Virus record (IMG/VR): IMGVR_UViG_3300042554_000984
Location: 1 to 64,000 of that record
Source of the DNA: a virus
Reading direction: 5' to 3' (one strand)
DNA length: 64,000 nucleotides
Translations under genes and position numbers: made by a program
Shown here: in pieces, positions 23,633 through 31,953 of the stretch
Layout: every line of letters begins with the position of its first letter
Position numbering within the stretch: position 1 is the stretch's first letter
Notes under the pieces: model-generated
What the model was told of the DNA's origin: nothing
Database searches by the model: none
The model's input: the letters and a program-made list of their open reading frames with translations, nothing else

Positions 23633-23652
23633 GAGAGCGAAGGGAGGTCGGT

Positions 23653-24372
23653 ATGGACAAGAAGATCCCTAGCCTCAATGACCTGTCGATCAATCTGCAC
23701 TTGATCAACAAGAAGTACAAGATCAAGGACTTCATCGCGGAGTACCGCGAGGAGATATCCAAGATCAATGATCTTCTTCGGCAGGAACTCATCACTTCGG
23801 ATGGTCTGACCAATCCCGTGCAGAAAGTTGTGCAAATCAGCCAAATGCTCACGGAAGAGGAGTTGGATCAGACGATAGAAGTAGTGGAGAAGTTGTCTCA
23901 CAAGTACGACTACACCTCCTACATTGAAGAGTGCGAAACCATTCGCAGAAACTTCATGGTTGACCGCGAGAACTACTTTGCGGTGAAGGCAACCAAAAGC
24001 CAAGCCAAGATAGTTGATGAAGTGACCACGATCTTTGAATTGACGGGAACCTCGGAGATAATTTTCTCAAAATGGATGGACAAGATCCTAGAGAAGATAC
24101 AGCCCAAGACCCTTGAGATTGACTACGAAGACATCGACGGCAAGCGCAAGAAGGCCAAGGCAAAGCACAAAGTTGCCTCAATGAGCGATGACTTTGTTGA
24201 AGCACCACTCATTGATCGCTATCATGGCATCAATGCATACGACTCGTTCCTACTGCACTCGTTCTTTGATGTGTATCAGAACAAGTGGATTTACATACCA
24301 GTAAAGTTAATCATCTCATTGAGATGCGATGACGATATCGATGACCTTGATGTCGGTGAAGGGAAAAAATGA
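23653..24372 (+). CDS. hypothetical 239-aa protein between clamp-loader genes
   Basis: ATG 23653 is preferred over starts inside gp44 because of the GGGAGG site. Begins MDKKIPSLNDLSINLHLINK, helical and charged, with KRKKAKAKHKVASMSDDFVE and an acidic C-terminus (DDDIDDLDVGEGKK). T4 has no gene between 44 and 62, so this is an insertion or lineage-specific gene. It may be a replisome accessory or a late protein. It overlaps gp62 by 4 nt. Confidence 0.65.
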   Translation: MDKKIPSLNDLSINLHLINKKYKIKDFIAEYREEISKINDLLRQELITSDGLTNPVQKVVQISQMLTEEELDQTIEVVEKLSHKYDYTSYIEECETIRRNFMVDRENYFAVKATKSQAKIVDEVTTIFELTGTSEIIFSKWMDKILEKIQPKTLEIDYEDIDGKRKKAKAKHKVASMSDDFVEAPLIDRYHGINAYDSFLLHSFFDVYQNKWIYIPVKLIISLRCDDDIDDLDVGEGKK

Positions 24373-24755
24373 ACCCGTTTGAGTTTGTGAAGAGCATCAA
24401 CGAAAAGACCGGAAACATCCTTGAGCAGAATTCAGACCTAGAGAAGGCATACACTCCCTTCTTGGTCAACCGTGGGCTGTCGTTCACTCCCGACACGATC
24501 CTCTCTGCCAACGAGATGAATGCCGCTCCATTCCTTGACAAGCGAATGCAGTATGACTATCTGTATTCAACGGTTCGCAAGAAGAAGCGGTATGCCAAGT
24601 GGATCAAGGCAGAGCAGGACGATCTTGAGGATTTGGTGGTCGAACACTTTCAGGTCAGTCGCCGTAGGGCAGCAGAATATCTTGCCTTGCTGACCGATAG
24701 GGACTTGCAGGAAATCAAGGAAAGAAACAACAAGGGCGGAATTCGCAAATCCTGA
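24369..24755 (+). CDS. 62: clamp loader small subunit (T4 gp62-like)
   Basis: 128 residues. Begins MNPFEFVKSINEKTGNIL and contains YDYLYSTVRKKKRYAKWIKA, typical of the small phage clamp-loader subunit. Position between gp44 and RegA agrees with T4 order. The C-terminal helix (RRRAAEYLALLTDRDLQEIK) fits the family. Confidence 0.88.
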   Translation: MNPFEFVKSINEKTGNILEQNSDLEKAYTPFLVNRGLSFTPDTILSANEMNAAPFLDKRMQYDYLYSTVRKKKRYAKWIKAEQDDLEDLVVEHFQVSRRRAAEYLALLTDRDLQEIKERNNKGGIRKS

Positions 24756-24767
24756 AACACGGATTGA

Positions 24768-24775
24768 CTAAATAT
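24768..24775 (+). promoter_or_regulatory. T4-type late promoter box
   Basis: CTAAATAT in the gp62-regA gap. AGGAGA precedes ATG 24804. Confidence 0.55.
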
Positions 24776-24803
24776 CTCCTGTATGCCCAACTAGGAGATC
24801 GTC

Positions 24804-25211
24804 ATGGATTTGTCAACATTCATTGAGGTGACCCTGCCACAGCAGGAGAACTTCCTAAAGGTCAAGGAAACGCTTACCCGAATCGGGATTTCGTCCAAGA
24901 CCGAAAATAAACTCTACCAGTCCTGCCACATTCTCCACAAGAAGGGCAAGTACTACATCGTCCATTTCAAGGAATTGTTCATGCTTGACGGAATGCCAAC
25001 GACATTCCCCGAGAGCGACATTGCCCGACGAAATACCATCGCAAACCTATTGGCCGAGTGGGGCTTGGTCAAACTTGTCGAAACTGCCAAGAGCAAGGAA
25101 CCTGTAGTGCCCGTGTCGTATTTGAAAATTCTGCCTTACGGGGAAAAGAAGGATTGGGAATTGGTTCCCAAGTACAACATCGGCAGAAAAAAGTCACCTG
25201 ACAGCGAGTGA
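24804..25211 (+). CDS. regA: RegA translational repressor
   Basis: 135 residues. Close to T4 RegA throughout: NFLKVKETLTRIGISSKTEN, YQSCHILHKKGKYYIVHFKE, LLAEWGLVK, and WELVPKYNIG. RegA binds start regions of phage early mRNAs and blocks translation. It lies after gp62, as in T4, downstream of a late-type box. In a phage with many leaderless genes its targets would presumably be the Shine-Dalgarno-led ones. Confidence 0.93.
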   Translation: MDLSTFIEVTLPQQENFLKVKETLTRIGISSKTENKLYQSCHILHKKGKYYIVHFKELFMLDGMPTTFPESDIARRNTIANLLAEWGLVKLVETAKSKEPVVPVSYLKILPYGEKKDWELVPKYNIGRKKSPDSE

Positions 25212-25215
25212 TTGC

Positions 25216-25244
25216 TTGACGGGGGTTGATTGCTGCGATACAAT
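25216..25244 (+). promoter_or_regulatory. sigma70-type promoter, leaderless start
   Basis: TTGACG (25216-25221), 17-nt spacer, TACAAT (25239-25244). The -10 ends 9 nt before ATG 25254 and there is no Shine-Dalgarno. Confidence 0.75.
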
Positions 25245-25253
25245 GTCTGAACT

Positions 25254-25805
25254 ATGAACAACGATGAACCAAGGACGCTTCGTTACCTGAAGTTGCATCC
25301 GAAGGTGGCCGATCTCGCTTTGGCCACGCAGGAATCCGCCTGCTTTGACCTTCGGGCATTCTTTCATCCCAACCTCAAGAAGATCGATGGCTTTAATGCT
25401 GATTCGACTTCCATCTCCTCCCCAATTTCAACGATTGAATGGAAAAAGGCAGACAGTCCAAGAGCGGTAGTCATCAATCCCGGCGAGAGAATGATGGTTC
25501 CCACGGGGATCATCTTTGACATTCCCAAGGGTTACTCTGTTCGCATCCATGCCCGCTCTGGTCTTGCCCTGAAGGCGGGTCTTGTGATGGGCAATGCCGA
25601 AGGCATCATTGATTCGGACTATACCGATGAGACTAAGATCATCGTGCTGAACATCAGCAACATTCCGATTCGAATCAACCACGGTGACCGCATCGCACAG
25701 GCCGAGATGGTTCCTGTACTGAACTACAACCTCGTACCCACCACCGAGGACATTGCCCAAAAGACCAACAGAGCGGGTGGCTTTGGCTCTACCGGAGTTT
25801 CATAA
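25254..25805 (+). CDS. dut: dUTPase
   Basis: 183 residues. Trimeric dUTPase motifs in order: CFDLRAF, IHARSGLALK, EGIIDSDY, GDRIAQAEMVP and RAGGFGSTG. It hydrolyses dUTP to dUMP, feeding thymidylate synthesis by the phage ThyX at 58025 and limiting uracil in DNA. An insertion near residues 40-70 is somewhat longer than usual. TAATG overlap with the next gene. Confidence 0.95.
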   Translation: MNNDEPRTLRYLKLHPKVADLALATQESACFDLRAFFHPNLKKIDGFNADSTSISSPISTIEWKKADSPRAVVINPGERMMVPTGIIFDIPKGYSVRIHARSGLALKAGLVMGNAEGIIDSDYTDETKIIVLNISNIPIRINHGDRIAQAEMVPVLNYNLVPTTEDIAQKTNRAGGFGSTGVS

Positions 25806-26311
25806 TGAACCGAGAAGAACTTCTGAATATGCACTCGACCCTCTGCGATAAGTCACGCAACCTGATGAGAAAGAAGAATGCTGACTACGCAGGAAAGCAT
25901 GGTGTGGAGCCGTTTGCCAACTTCACCCGTGTGGAGTCGATGGGCATCTGCAAGACTGAGGCAGGAATGCTCGTTCGAATGACCGATAAGATGAGCAGAC
26001 TGTCATCTTTTCTTGAGGCCGGTAAGTTTGAGGTCAAGGATGAGTCCCTTGAGGACACCATTCTTGACATGATTAATTATTCGGTACTTCTGTACTCCTA
26101 CATTTCCGATAAGAAAAAGAGTCAGGAAAATTTCATCTCTGTGGGCGGGAATGCCGATACCAGTAATAGGGAACCCCCTGTTTACCTAACGGAGAACCAT
26201 GAAAATGAAAAGTGCGAGATTGATCCTGTCGGCCCTCCTCATTTACGCAACGGTTGCTGTGGCGGCGGTGCCAACCTTTTCACGACACGAACGCCTCTTG
26301 CAGGCGATTGA
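25805..26311 (+). CDS. DUF1599-type nucleotide-metabolism protein
   Basis: 168 residues. The core has KNADYAGKHG, EPFANFTRVE, MLVRMTDKMSRLSSFL and DESLEDTILDMINYSVLL. This is the all-alpha pattern of DUF1599, related to MazG-like NTP pyrophosphatases and associated with phage nucleotide modification. The last ~55 residues have odd composition (HLRNGCCGGGANL) and overlap the next gene by 113 nt, so the tail may not matter. Coupled to dut. Confidence 0.8.
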   Translation: MNREELLNMHSTLCDKSRNLMRKKNADYAGKHGVEPFANFTRVESMGICKTEAGMLVRMTDKMSRLSSFLEAGKFEVKDESLEDTILDMINYSVLLYSYISDKKKSQENFISVGGNADTSNREPPVYLTENHENEKCEIDPVGPPHLRNGCCGGGANLFTTRTPLAGD

Positions 26312-26618
26312 GCAAGTTGAGTCGCGAGGAAACGCAAAGGCTGTGGGCGACAATGGACGAGCAATCGGTCCATTTCAGATTTGGCGTTCTTACTGGCAGG
26401 ATGCCGTTGAGCATGACAAGAACATCGGAGGTCGTTACGAGGATTGCTTCGACAAGGAGTATGCCAAGCGAATCGTCCTTGCCTATTGGGATCGTTATGC
26501 TCCTAAGAATGCAACAGATGAGCAATTGGCTAGGATCCACAACGGTGGCCCGAAAGGCCACCGAAACCCGAAGACTCTAGAGTATTGGACAAAGGTAAAG
26601 AGAGAACTACTGAAATGA
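26199..26618 (+). CDS. secreted lysozyme/transglycosylase-like endolysin candidate
   Basis: 139 residues. Signal peptide (MKMKSARLILSALLIYATVA, cleaved after AVAA), then a goose-type/SLT-like core: AIEQVESRGNAKAVGDNGRA, IGPFQIWRSYWQDA, and LARIHNGGPKG. The Glu in QVESRG is the likely catalytic acid. It would cut peptidoglycan-type glycans in the periplasm. In a planctomycete, whose peptidoglycan is thin or unusual, the real substrate is uncertain. Starts inside the previous gene, ATGA overlap with the next. Confidence 0.75.
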   Translation: MKMKSARLILSALLIYATVAVAAVPTFSRHERLLQAIEQVESRGNAKAVGDNGRAIGPFQIWRSYWQDAVEHDKNIGGRYEDCFDKEYAKRIVLAYWDRYAPKNATDEQLARIHNGGPKGHRNPKTLEYWTKVKRELLK

Positions 26619-27013
26619 CAAACAACCCATTCGGATACTCATACTACTTGGATATGTACAACTGCCGTGCAGGAGCAGCCGATGACTTGGAACTCACCTA
26701 CCGATTCCTTGAGCGGGTGGTTGACCGCATCGGCATGACTCGCATGAGTCAGCCCATTGTCATTCATGGGCCTACTCATTACGGCAAGGAACTGTATCCA
26801 CAGAAGGCCGGTGTGAGCGGTTGGGTTCCGCTGATTGAAAGTGGAATTCAGATTCATTCCATGGAACCAACTCACTTCATCACTCTTGATGTTTATTCTT
26901 GCAACAAGTTCGACAAGAACATCATTCTTGAGTATGCCAAGGAGTGCTTCGATTTCACCGACTTCGAAGAAAACTTCTTTGTTCGTGGCAGGGGATACGG
27001 CAATATCGTCTGA
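26615..27013 (+). CDS. speD: S-adenosylmethionine decarboxylase-like protein
   Basis: 132 residues from ATG 26615 (ATGA overlap). The segment SGWVPLIESGIQIHS then HFITLDVYSCNKFD matches bacterial and phage AdoMet decarboxylases. These self-cleave at Glu-Ser (here ES in LIESG) to make a pyruvoyl group. The product feeds spermidine synthesis; polyamines help neutralise packaged DNA. The N-terminal part (GYSYYLDMYNCRAGAADDLE) is in register with the family. Confidence 0.8.
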   Translation: MTNNPFGYSYYLDMYNCRAGAADDLELTYRFLERVVDRIGMTRMSQPIVIHGPTHYGKELYPQKAGVSGWVPLIESGIQIHSMEPTHFITLDVYSCNKFDKNIILEYAKECFDFTDFEENFFVRGRGYGNIV

Positions 27014-27026
27014 TGCGGGGTGAGGT

Positions 27027-27710
27027 ATGCCGTATAAAGACAAAGAAAAGGCGAAGGCTGCTGCAAAGGCAAGATACCTTGCAAACAGAGATAAGAAAAT
27101 TGCACAAGCAAAAGCATGGGCAGAAGCCCATCGTGAACAGGTAAGAGAAAATCATAGAAGATGGCAGAAAGAAAACAGGAATCGGGTTAACAGATCAAAG
27201 AGGAAATACGAATCAAAAGATCCCCAAAAATGGAAGAAGTGGAGAAATAAATGGAGAAAAGATTGGTGGAGAAACAATCCCGAACAAGCAGCGGAGTTGT
27301 GTAGAAGAAAGAAATATCGGAAAACCCAAAGTTTAGTGCCACTTACAGTTAAAGAAATACAAGCAGTTCTTTTACTAGAGCGAACACGAAAGCAACTTCA
27401 AAAAAAGACAGGGCAAACCTACCACATAGATCACATTCTGCCGATTATTCACGGCGGCATTCATCACCCCGTCAATTTGAGAATACTTCATGCGAGTTAC
27501 AATTGTTCAAAACGACATAAACTTCTTCCCGAAGCGATTGATCTTGCACATGAACACTATAAGTTGTACTATGAGCGGATCGGTACTGAAAGAGCAGAGG
27601 AGTTCGTGAAGCAACTCGCAAAAGCCATTGGGCTGAACGAGATAGACCCGAAGAGAGGCGTTTTGTCTTCCCTTCCAAAAAGAGTAACACTAGAGGATTT
27701 AATGGAATGA
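27027..27710 (+). CDS. HNH homing endonuclease (I)
   Basis: 227 residues. A long, very basic N-terminal helix region (KEKAKAAAKARYLANRDKKI) precedes an HNH core: YHIDHILPIIHGGIHHPVNL then RILHASYNCSKRHKLL. Codon use is clearly more AT-rich than the flanking genes. It sits directly before the methyltransferase N-terminal fragment with an ATGA overlap. A mobile endonuclease is the simplest reading. Confidence 0.85.
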   Translation: MPYKDKEKAKAAAKARYLANRDKKIAQAKAWAEAHREQVRENHRRWQKENRNRVNRSKRKYESKDPQKWKKWRNKWRKDWWRNNPEQAAELCRRKKYRKTQSLVPLTVKEIQAVLLLERTRKQLQKKTGQTYHIDHILPIIHGGIHHPVNLRILHASYNCSKRHKLLPEAIDLAHEHYKLYYERIGTERAEEFVKQLAKAIGLNEIDPKRGVLSSLPKRVTLEDLME

Positions 27711-27922
27711 ACACGCATCGGATCATCCAAGGTGACTGCATCAAGGGCATGGCAACATTGCCCGAAGGATGCATTAATACTTGCATCACATCTCCTCCCT
27801 ATTTTGGCCTGCGTTCATATTTGCCCGATGGTGTAAAACTCCGAGAGGATTTGACACCCGAACAGGTGGAGTATGTGTTAACTGAATTAAAAAATAGAGG
27901 TATTGACCATATTTCGGAGTGA
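27707..27922 (+). CDS. DNA methyltransferase, N-terminal fragment
   Basis: 71 residues. Begins MNTHRIIQGDCIKGMATLPE and reaches ITSPPYFGLRSYLPDG, the catalytic SPPY (residues 29-32) of N4-cytosine/N6-adenine methyltransferases. After NRGI it runs into a short non-native tail and stop, where the HNH insertion begins. The rest of the enzyme resumes at 28514. The two pieces may assemble, as in other HNH-split phage enzymes, or the gene may be inactivated. Confidence 0.8.
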   Translation: MNTHRIIQGDCIKGMATLPEGCINTCITSPPYFGLRSYLPDGVKLREDLTPEQVEYVLTELKNRGIDHISE

Positions 27923-27950
27923 TCTTCCATATATAGTATGGAGAAACTAT

Positions 27951-28517
27951 ATGGGTCAAAAAAGAAAACCTGATGGAACATTTGAGAAAAACAGCCATTG
28001 GAGAACCCCCAATAAACTGTGGGACAAACAATGGCTTGAAGAACAATATTTGTCAAAGCAGCGATCCATGCAAGACATAGCATCCGAAATGGGTGTATCA
28101 GAACCTGCTGTTCGTCATTGGATCAAAAAGCATCAAATACCATCACGAAAAATATCCGAAGCAAGAGCAATCAAATATTGGGGTTCGTTTGGAGCGGACA
28201 ATCCAATGTGGAACCGTAAAGGTGAACTAAATCCGAACTGGAAAGGTGGGGTAACACCAGAAAGACAGGCATTCTATACGAGCAAGGAATGGAAGACTGC
28301 CTGTAGAACTGTTTGGAATCGTGATGGTGCGTGTTGTAGAAGATGTGGATTGCATAAATGCGAAGCAGAAGATGTTCCTTTTCACATCCACCACATAAGA
28401 CCATTTAGTGAATCGATTGAGTTAAGAACAGATGTCAACAATCTTGCTTTGGTTTGTGAAATATGTCACCATTGGATACACTCAAAACAAAACACACAGA
28501 AAGAGTTTTTGGTATGA
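27951..28517 (+). CDS. HNH homing endonuclease (II) inside the methyltransferase gene
   Basis: 188 residues from ATG 27951 (TGGAGAAAC upstream). Contains a helix-turn-helix-like stretch (SMQDIASEMGVSEPAVRHWI), a NUMOD3-like pair (NPMWNRKGELNPNWKGG) and an HNH core (CCRRCGLHKC ... FHIHHIRPF ... LVCEICHHWIH). AT-rich compared with neighbours. It interrupts the methyltransferase; its stop overlaps the start of the C-terminal fragment (ATGA). Only ~50 nt of non-coding sequence remains, too little for a group I ribozyme. Confidence 0.88.
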   Translation: MGQKRKPDGTFEKNSHWRTPNKLWDKQWLEEQYLSKQRSMQDIASEMGVSEPAVRHWIKKHQIPSRKISEARAIKYWGSFGADNPMWNRKGELNPNWKGGVTPERQAFYTSKEWKTACRTVWNRDGACCRRCGLHKCEAEDVPFHIHHIRPFSESIELRTDVNNLALVCEICHHWIHSKQNTQKEFLV

Positions 28518-29407
28518 TCTATAAGAAGTCTGACATCCCCGATGATCTCATGAAGTTTTTTGAACCCGCCGAGATAGGGCAGGAGGACACCGTTGAGGGA
28601 TATGTAAAGAAAATGGTTGAAGTCTTCCGTGGGGTTCGTCGCATTCTTCGTGATGATGGAACTTTGTGGCTCAATTTGGGGGACTCTTACATGTCGGCTA
28701 CTTGCGTTCCTCCTCCACAGACGGTGGCAAATGGCAACAATCGTGGGATGCCAACCGACTCCATCCCTGCCAATCGACAGAAGCAGAACGGTCTGAAGCA
28801 GAAGGACTTGATCGGCATTCCTTGGCGGGTGGCACTTGCTCTTCAGGCGGATGGTTGGTATCTCCGTCAGGACATTATCTGGCACAAGCCAAACCCGATG
28901 CCCGAAAGCGTGGAAGACCGTTGCACCAAGGCACACGAATATATCTTCTTGCTGTCCAAGAAGCCAAAGTATTATTATGACCACAATGCAATCAAGGAAC
29001 CACACAAGTGGAGTCATGTTGGGGAAATGCGTAAAGGCAAGGAAAGTAAAAATGGAGGAAGCATCGAAGAACCCATAAAGGGCAGAGGAAACACCACCGG
29101 CAGTTTCAGAGCCTTTGGGGAAGGCGGCAAGAACAAGCGTTCTGTTTGGACTGTCACCACCAAGCCTTTCCGTGGGGCACATTTTGCAACTTTCCCAAAA
29201 GAACTTATCGAACCTTGTGTCTTGGCAGGATGCCCCAAGGGAGGAACGGTATTCGATCCCTTCACGGGCAGCGGCACAACGGCGGTAGTTGCATTGAACA
29301 ACGAAAGGAACTATATTGGTACGGAACTGAATCCCGACTACATCGCCCTTGCAGAGGGCCGCATTCGGGATGAGGTGACTGCCAGCCTTTCGGAGTTCCT
29401 TGCTTGA
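28514..29407 (+). CDS. DNA methyltransferase, C-terminal fragment
   Basis: 297 residues from ATG 28514. Continues the split enzyme: GYVKKMVEVFRGVRRILRDD, GTLWLNLGDSY, IGIPWRVALALQADGW, LRQDIIWHKPNPMPESV, the AdoMet-binding FDPFTGSGTT (about 245) and IGTELNPDYIALA. These are standard beta-class N4/N6 methyltransferase segments. With the SPPY motif on the other fragment, activity would need both. Overlaps gp43 by TTGA. Confidence 0.88.
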   Translation: MIYKKSDIPDDLMKFFEPAEIGQEDTVEGYVKKMVEVFRGVRRILRDDGTLWLNLGDSYMSATCVPPPQTVANGNNRGMPTDSIPANRQKQNGLKQKDLIGIPWRVALALQADGWYLRQDIIWHKPNPMPESVEDRCTKAHEYIFLLSKKPKYYYDHNAIKEPHKWSHVGEMRKGKESKNGGSIEEPIKGRGNTTGSFRAFGEGGKNKRSVWTVTTKPFRGAHFATFPKELIEPCVLAGCPKGGTVFDPFTGSGTTAVVALNNERNYIGTELNPDYIALAEGRIRDEVTASLSEFLA

Positions 29408-31953
29408 AGCCCTTCTATACGAACATCTCTATTCGTGGCAACAGCATCCTTCACCGTGGCTATGATGCCAACGGCAAGCGGGTGCATGAGAAGGTTTCCT
29501 ACAGCCCGACCCTATTCGTCCCGAGCAAGGGAGGAAATCCCGAGTGGCATACTCTTGATGGCCGTGGGGTGGAGCCGTTCAAGCCGGGAGACATCAAGGA
29601 TTGCCGCGAGTTCGTGGAAGAATACCGAGATGTCGGTGGGTTCGAAATCTTCGGCAACACCGAGTACATCTACCAATACATCGGTGACACCTTTGAGGGC
29701 GAGGTTGAGTATGATCCTTCTCTCCTACGCATTGGATTCATCGACATCGAAACGGAGTCCGAGGAAGGATTTCCGCAGATCAATACCGCCAACGAGCGGG
29801 TGAATGCAATCACCCTGAAGTTCAGGGACAAGACATTCGTGTTTGGTCTTGGACAGTTCTCTATCCCTGACGAGAATGTCAAGTGCTTTCAGTACGACGA
29901 TGAGGGACGGATGCTGCGGGAGTTTCTTGCGGCATGGGAGTCCCTTGATCTTGACATCATCACGGGGTGGAATGTCAACTTCTTCGACATTCCTTATCTT
30001 GTCAATCGCATCACTCGCCTGTTTGGCGAGAAGGAAGCCATGCGGCTGTCGCCGTGGCGGGTCATCAAGAGCCGAATCGTTGAGGTCATGGAGCGAGAGA
30101 ACGAGGTGTATGATCTGATCGGCATGTCGATCCTTGACTACTTCGACCTGTATCGCAAGTTCACCTATGTCACACGGGAGTCCTACAAACTAGACCACAT
30201 CGCATGGGTTGAATTGTCCGACCGAAAGATCGCCTACGATGGATCGTTGGCAGACTTCTACCGCAATGACTTTCAGCGGTTCATTGAGTACAACATCCAC
30301 GACACCAATCTCGTTGACCGTCTTGAGCAGAAGTTGAAGTTGATGGAACTTGCCCTTGCGCTTGCTTACAGCGCAAAGGTGAACCTGAACGATGTCTTCT
30401 CCCAAGTCCGCACATGGGACGCAATCATCTACCACGAACTCTGCAAGCGAAAGATCGCCATCCCCATGAAGCGGGGAGGGATCGAAAAGGAGGACAAGTT
30501 CGAAGGTGCATATGTCAAGGAGCCCATCGTCGGGGAGCATCAATGGGTGGCATCCTTCGACTTGGATTCCCTGTACCCACACCTGATGATGCAGTACAAC
30601 CTCAGCCCCGAGACAAAGACCAATCATGGCAAGCGTAATGCTTTTCCCGTGGATCAGTTCCTGTCTGGCCCGTGGCAGGAGGATTCGGACATAGCCAAGC
30701 AGATGGCCAAGTGGCAGGACAATGACTTGTCGGTTGCCGCCAATTGCATCACCTTCCGCCGCGATGTGCAGGGCATGTTGCCTTACCTCATGGAAGTGAT
30801 GTATGAGGAACGCAAGATGTACAAGGGCAAGTTGCTTGATGCCAAGCGCAGGCTCAAGACCTTGGGCGATGATGCGGATCCAGAGGAAGTCAAGAAAGTC
30901 AAGAACGACATCTCCAAGTTTCACAACTTCCAACTTGTGCGTAAGATTCAGTTGAACTCGGCATTCGGTGCCTGCGGTAACGAGTACTTCCGCTATTACG
31001 ATCAGGACATTGCGGAAGCCATCACGCTGTCGGGTCAGTTGTCCATCCGTTGGATCGAACGCCATCTCAATGACTTCCTGAACAAGAGCCTGAAGACCAA
31101 GAAGACCGAAGACTTCATCATTGCCGCAGACACGGACTCCGTTTATCTGCGGTTGGGAAAGTTGGTCGAACAGGTAATGCCGCAGGAAACAGACAAGCAG
31201 AAGATCACCAAGTTCCTTGACAAGTTCTGCAACGATGTATTGCAGCCCTTCATCAACAAGAAGTATGAAGACCTCGCCAAGCAGCAGAATGCCTACGGTC
31301 AGAAGATGCACATGAAGCGGGAGGCGATTGCATCCAAGGGCATATGGACGGCAAAGAAGCGGTACATGCTCAATGTCTTCATGGGAGAGGAGAATGTTCT
31401 GCTTGGCACTCCCGACCTGAAGATCATGGGTATCGAAACTTCGCGGTCATCGACCCCACAGATTGTTCGTGATGCCTTGAAGGAATCGATTCGGATCATC
31501 ATGAACGGCACCGAGGAGCAGTTGATAGCCTTCGTCGCGGACTTCCATGATCGCTTCCGCAAGTCCCCGATCCACGAAATTGCCTTCCCCCGTTCCTGCA
31601 AGAAGATGTCCGAATACAGAGACTCTTCCTCCATCTACCGCAAGTCAACTCCCATCGCGGTCAAGGGCTCGCTCGTATACAATCATTGGTTGAAGGAGAA
31701 GGGATTGTCGAAGAAGTATCCTCTCATCAGCGAGGGCGAGAAGATCAAGTTCGTGTACCTGAAGATTCCCAATACGATTCGTGAACATGTGATCTCGTTT
31801 TCTTCGGCGTTTCCAAGCGAGTTGGGCTTGGATAAATACATTGACTATGATACGCAGTTCGAAAAGTCCTTTCAGGAACCCCTGCGGACAATCATCAACT
31901 GCATCGGATGGAAGATGGAGAAGACAAGTTCATTGGAAGACCTGTTCGCATGA
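29404..31953 (+). CDS. 43: DNA polymerase, family B (T4 gp43-like)
   Basis: 849 residues from TTG 29404. The exonuclease domain has IGFIDIETES and WNVNFFDIPYLV. Polymerase motif A is DLDSLYPHLMMQYN, motif B is KIQLNSAFGACGN, and motif C is ADTDSVYL. Length and C-terminal clamp-binding tail (SSLEDLFA) match T4 gp43. It replicates the phage genome with gp45/44/62, gp41/61 and UvsX. Intact, no intein. Confidence 0.97.
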   Translation: MKPFYTNISIRGNSILHRGYDANGKRVHEKVSYSPTLFVPSKGGNPEWHTLDGRGVEPFKPGDIKDCREFVEEYRDVGGFEIFGNTEYIYQYIGDTFEGEVEYDPSLLRIGFIDIETESEEGFPQINTANERVNAITLKFRDKTFVFGLGQFSIPDENVKCFQYDDEGRMLREFLAAWESLDLDIITGWNVNFFDIPYLVNRITRLFGEKEAMRLSPWRVIKSRIVEVMERENEVYDLIGMSILDYFDLYRKFTYVTRESYKLDHIAWVELSDRKIAYDGSLADFYRNDFQRFIEYNIHDTNLVDRLEQKLKLMELALALAYSAKVNLNDVFSQVRTWDAIIYHELCKRKIAIPMKRGGIEKEDKFEGAYVKEPIVGEHQWVASFDLDSLYPHLMMQYNLSPETKTNHGKRNAFPVDQFLSGPWQEDSDIAKQMAKWQDNDLSVAANCITFRRDVQGMLPYLMEVMYEERKMYKGKLLDAKRRLKTLGDDADPEEVKKVKNDISKFHNFQLVRKIQLNSAFGACGNEYFRYYDQDIAEAITLSGQLSIRWIERHLNDFLNKSLKTKKTEDFIIAADTDSVYLRLGKLVEQVMPQETDKQKITKFLDKFCNDVLQPFINKKYEDLAKQQNAYGQKMHMKREAIASKGIWTAKKRYMLNVFMGEENVLLGTPDLKIMGIETSRSSTPQIVRDALKESIRIIMNGTEEQLIAFVADFHDRFRKSPIHEIAFPRSCKKMSEYRDSSSIYRKSTPIAVKGSLVYNHWLKEKGLSKKYPLISEGEKIKFVYLKIPNTIREHVISFSSAFPSELGLDKYIDYDTQFEKSFQEPLRTIINCIGWKMEKTSSLEDLFA

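Noticed and set aside
27900-28517. Group I intron in the methyltransferase
   Set aside because: Only ~50 nt lie outside the HNH ORF, too few for a ribozyme; a free-standing HNH insertion fits better.
30190-31311. 373-codon minus-strand frame opposite gp43
   Set aside because: The plus strand codes an intact polymerase with all motifs.
31829-31837. GATAAATAC inside gp43
   Set aside because: Internal to coding sequence with no start codon at a useful distance; codes K-Y.
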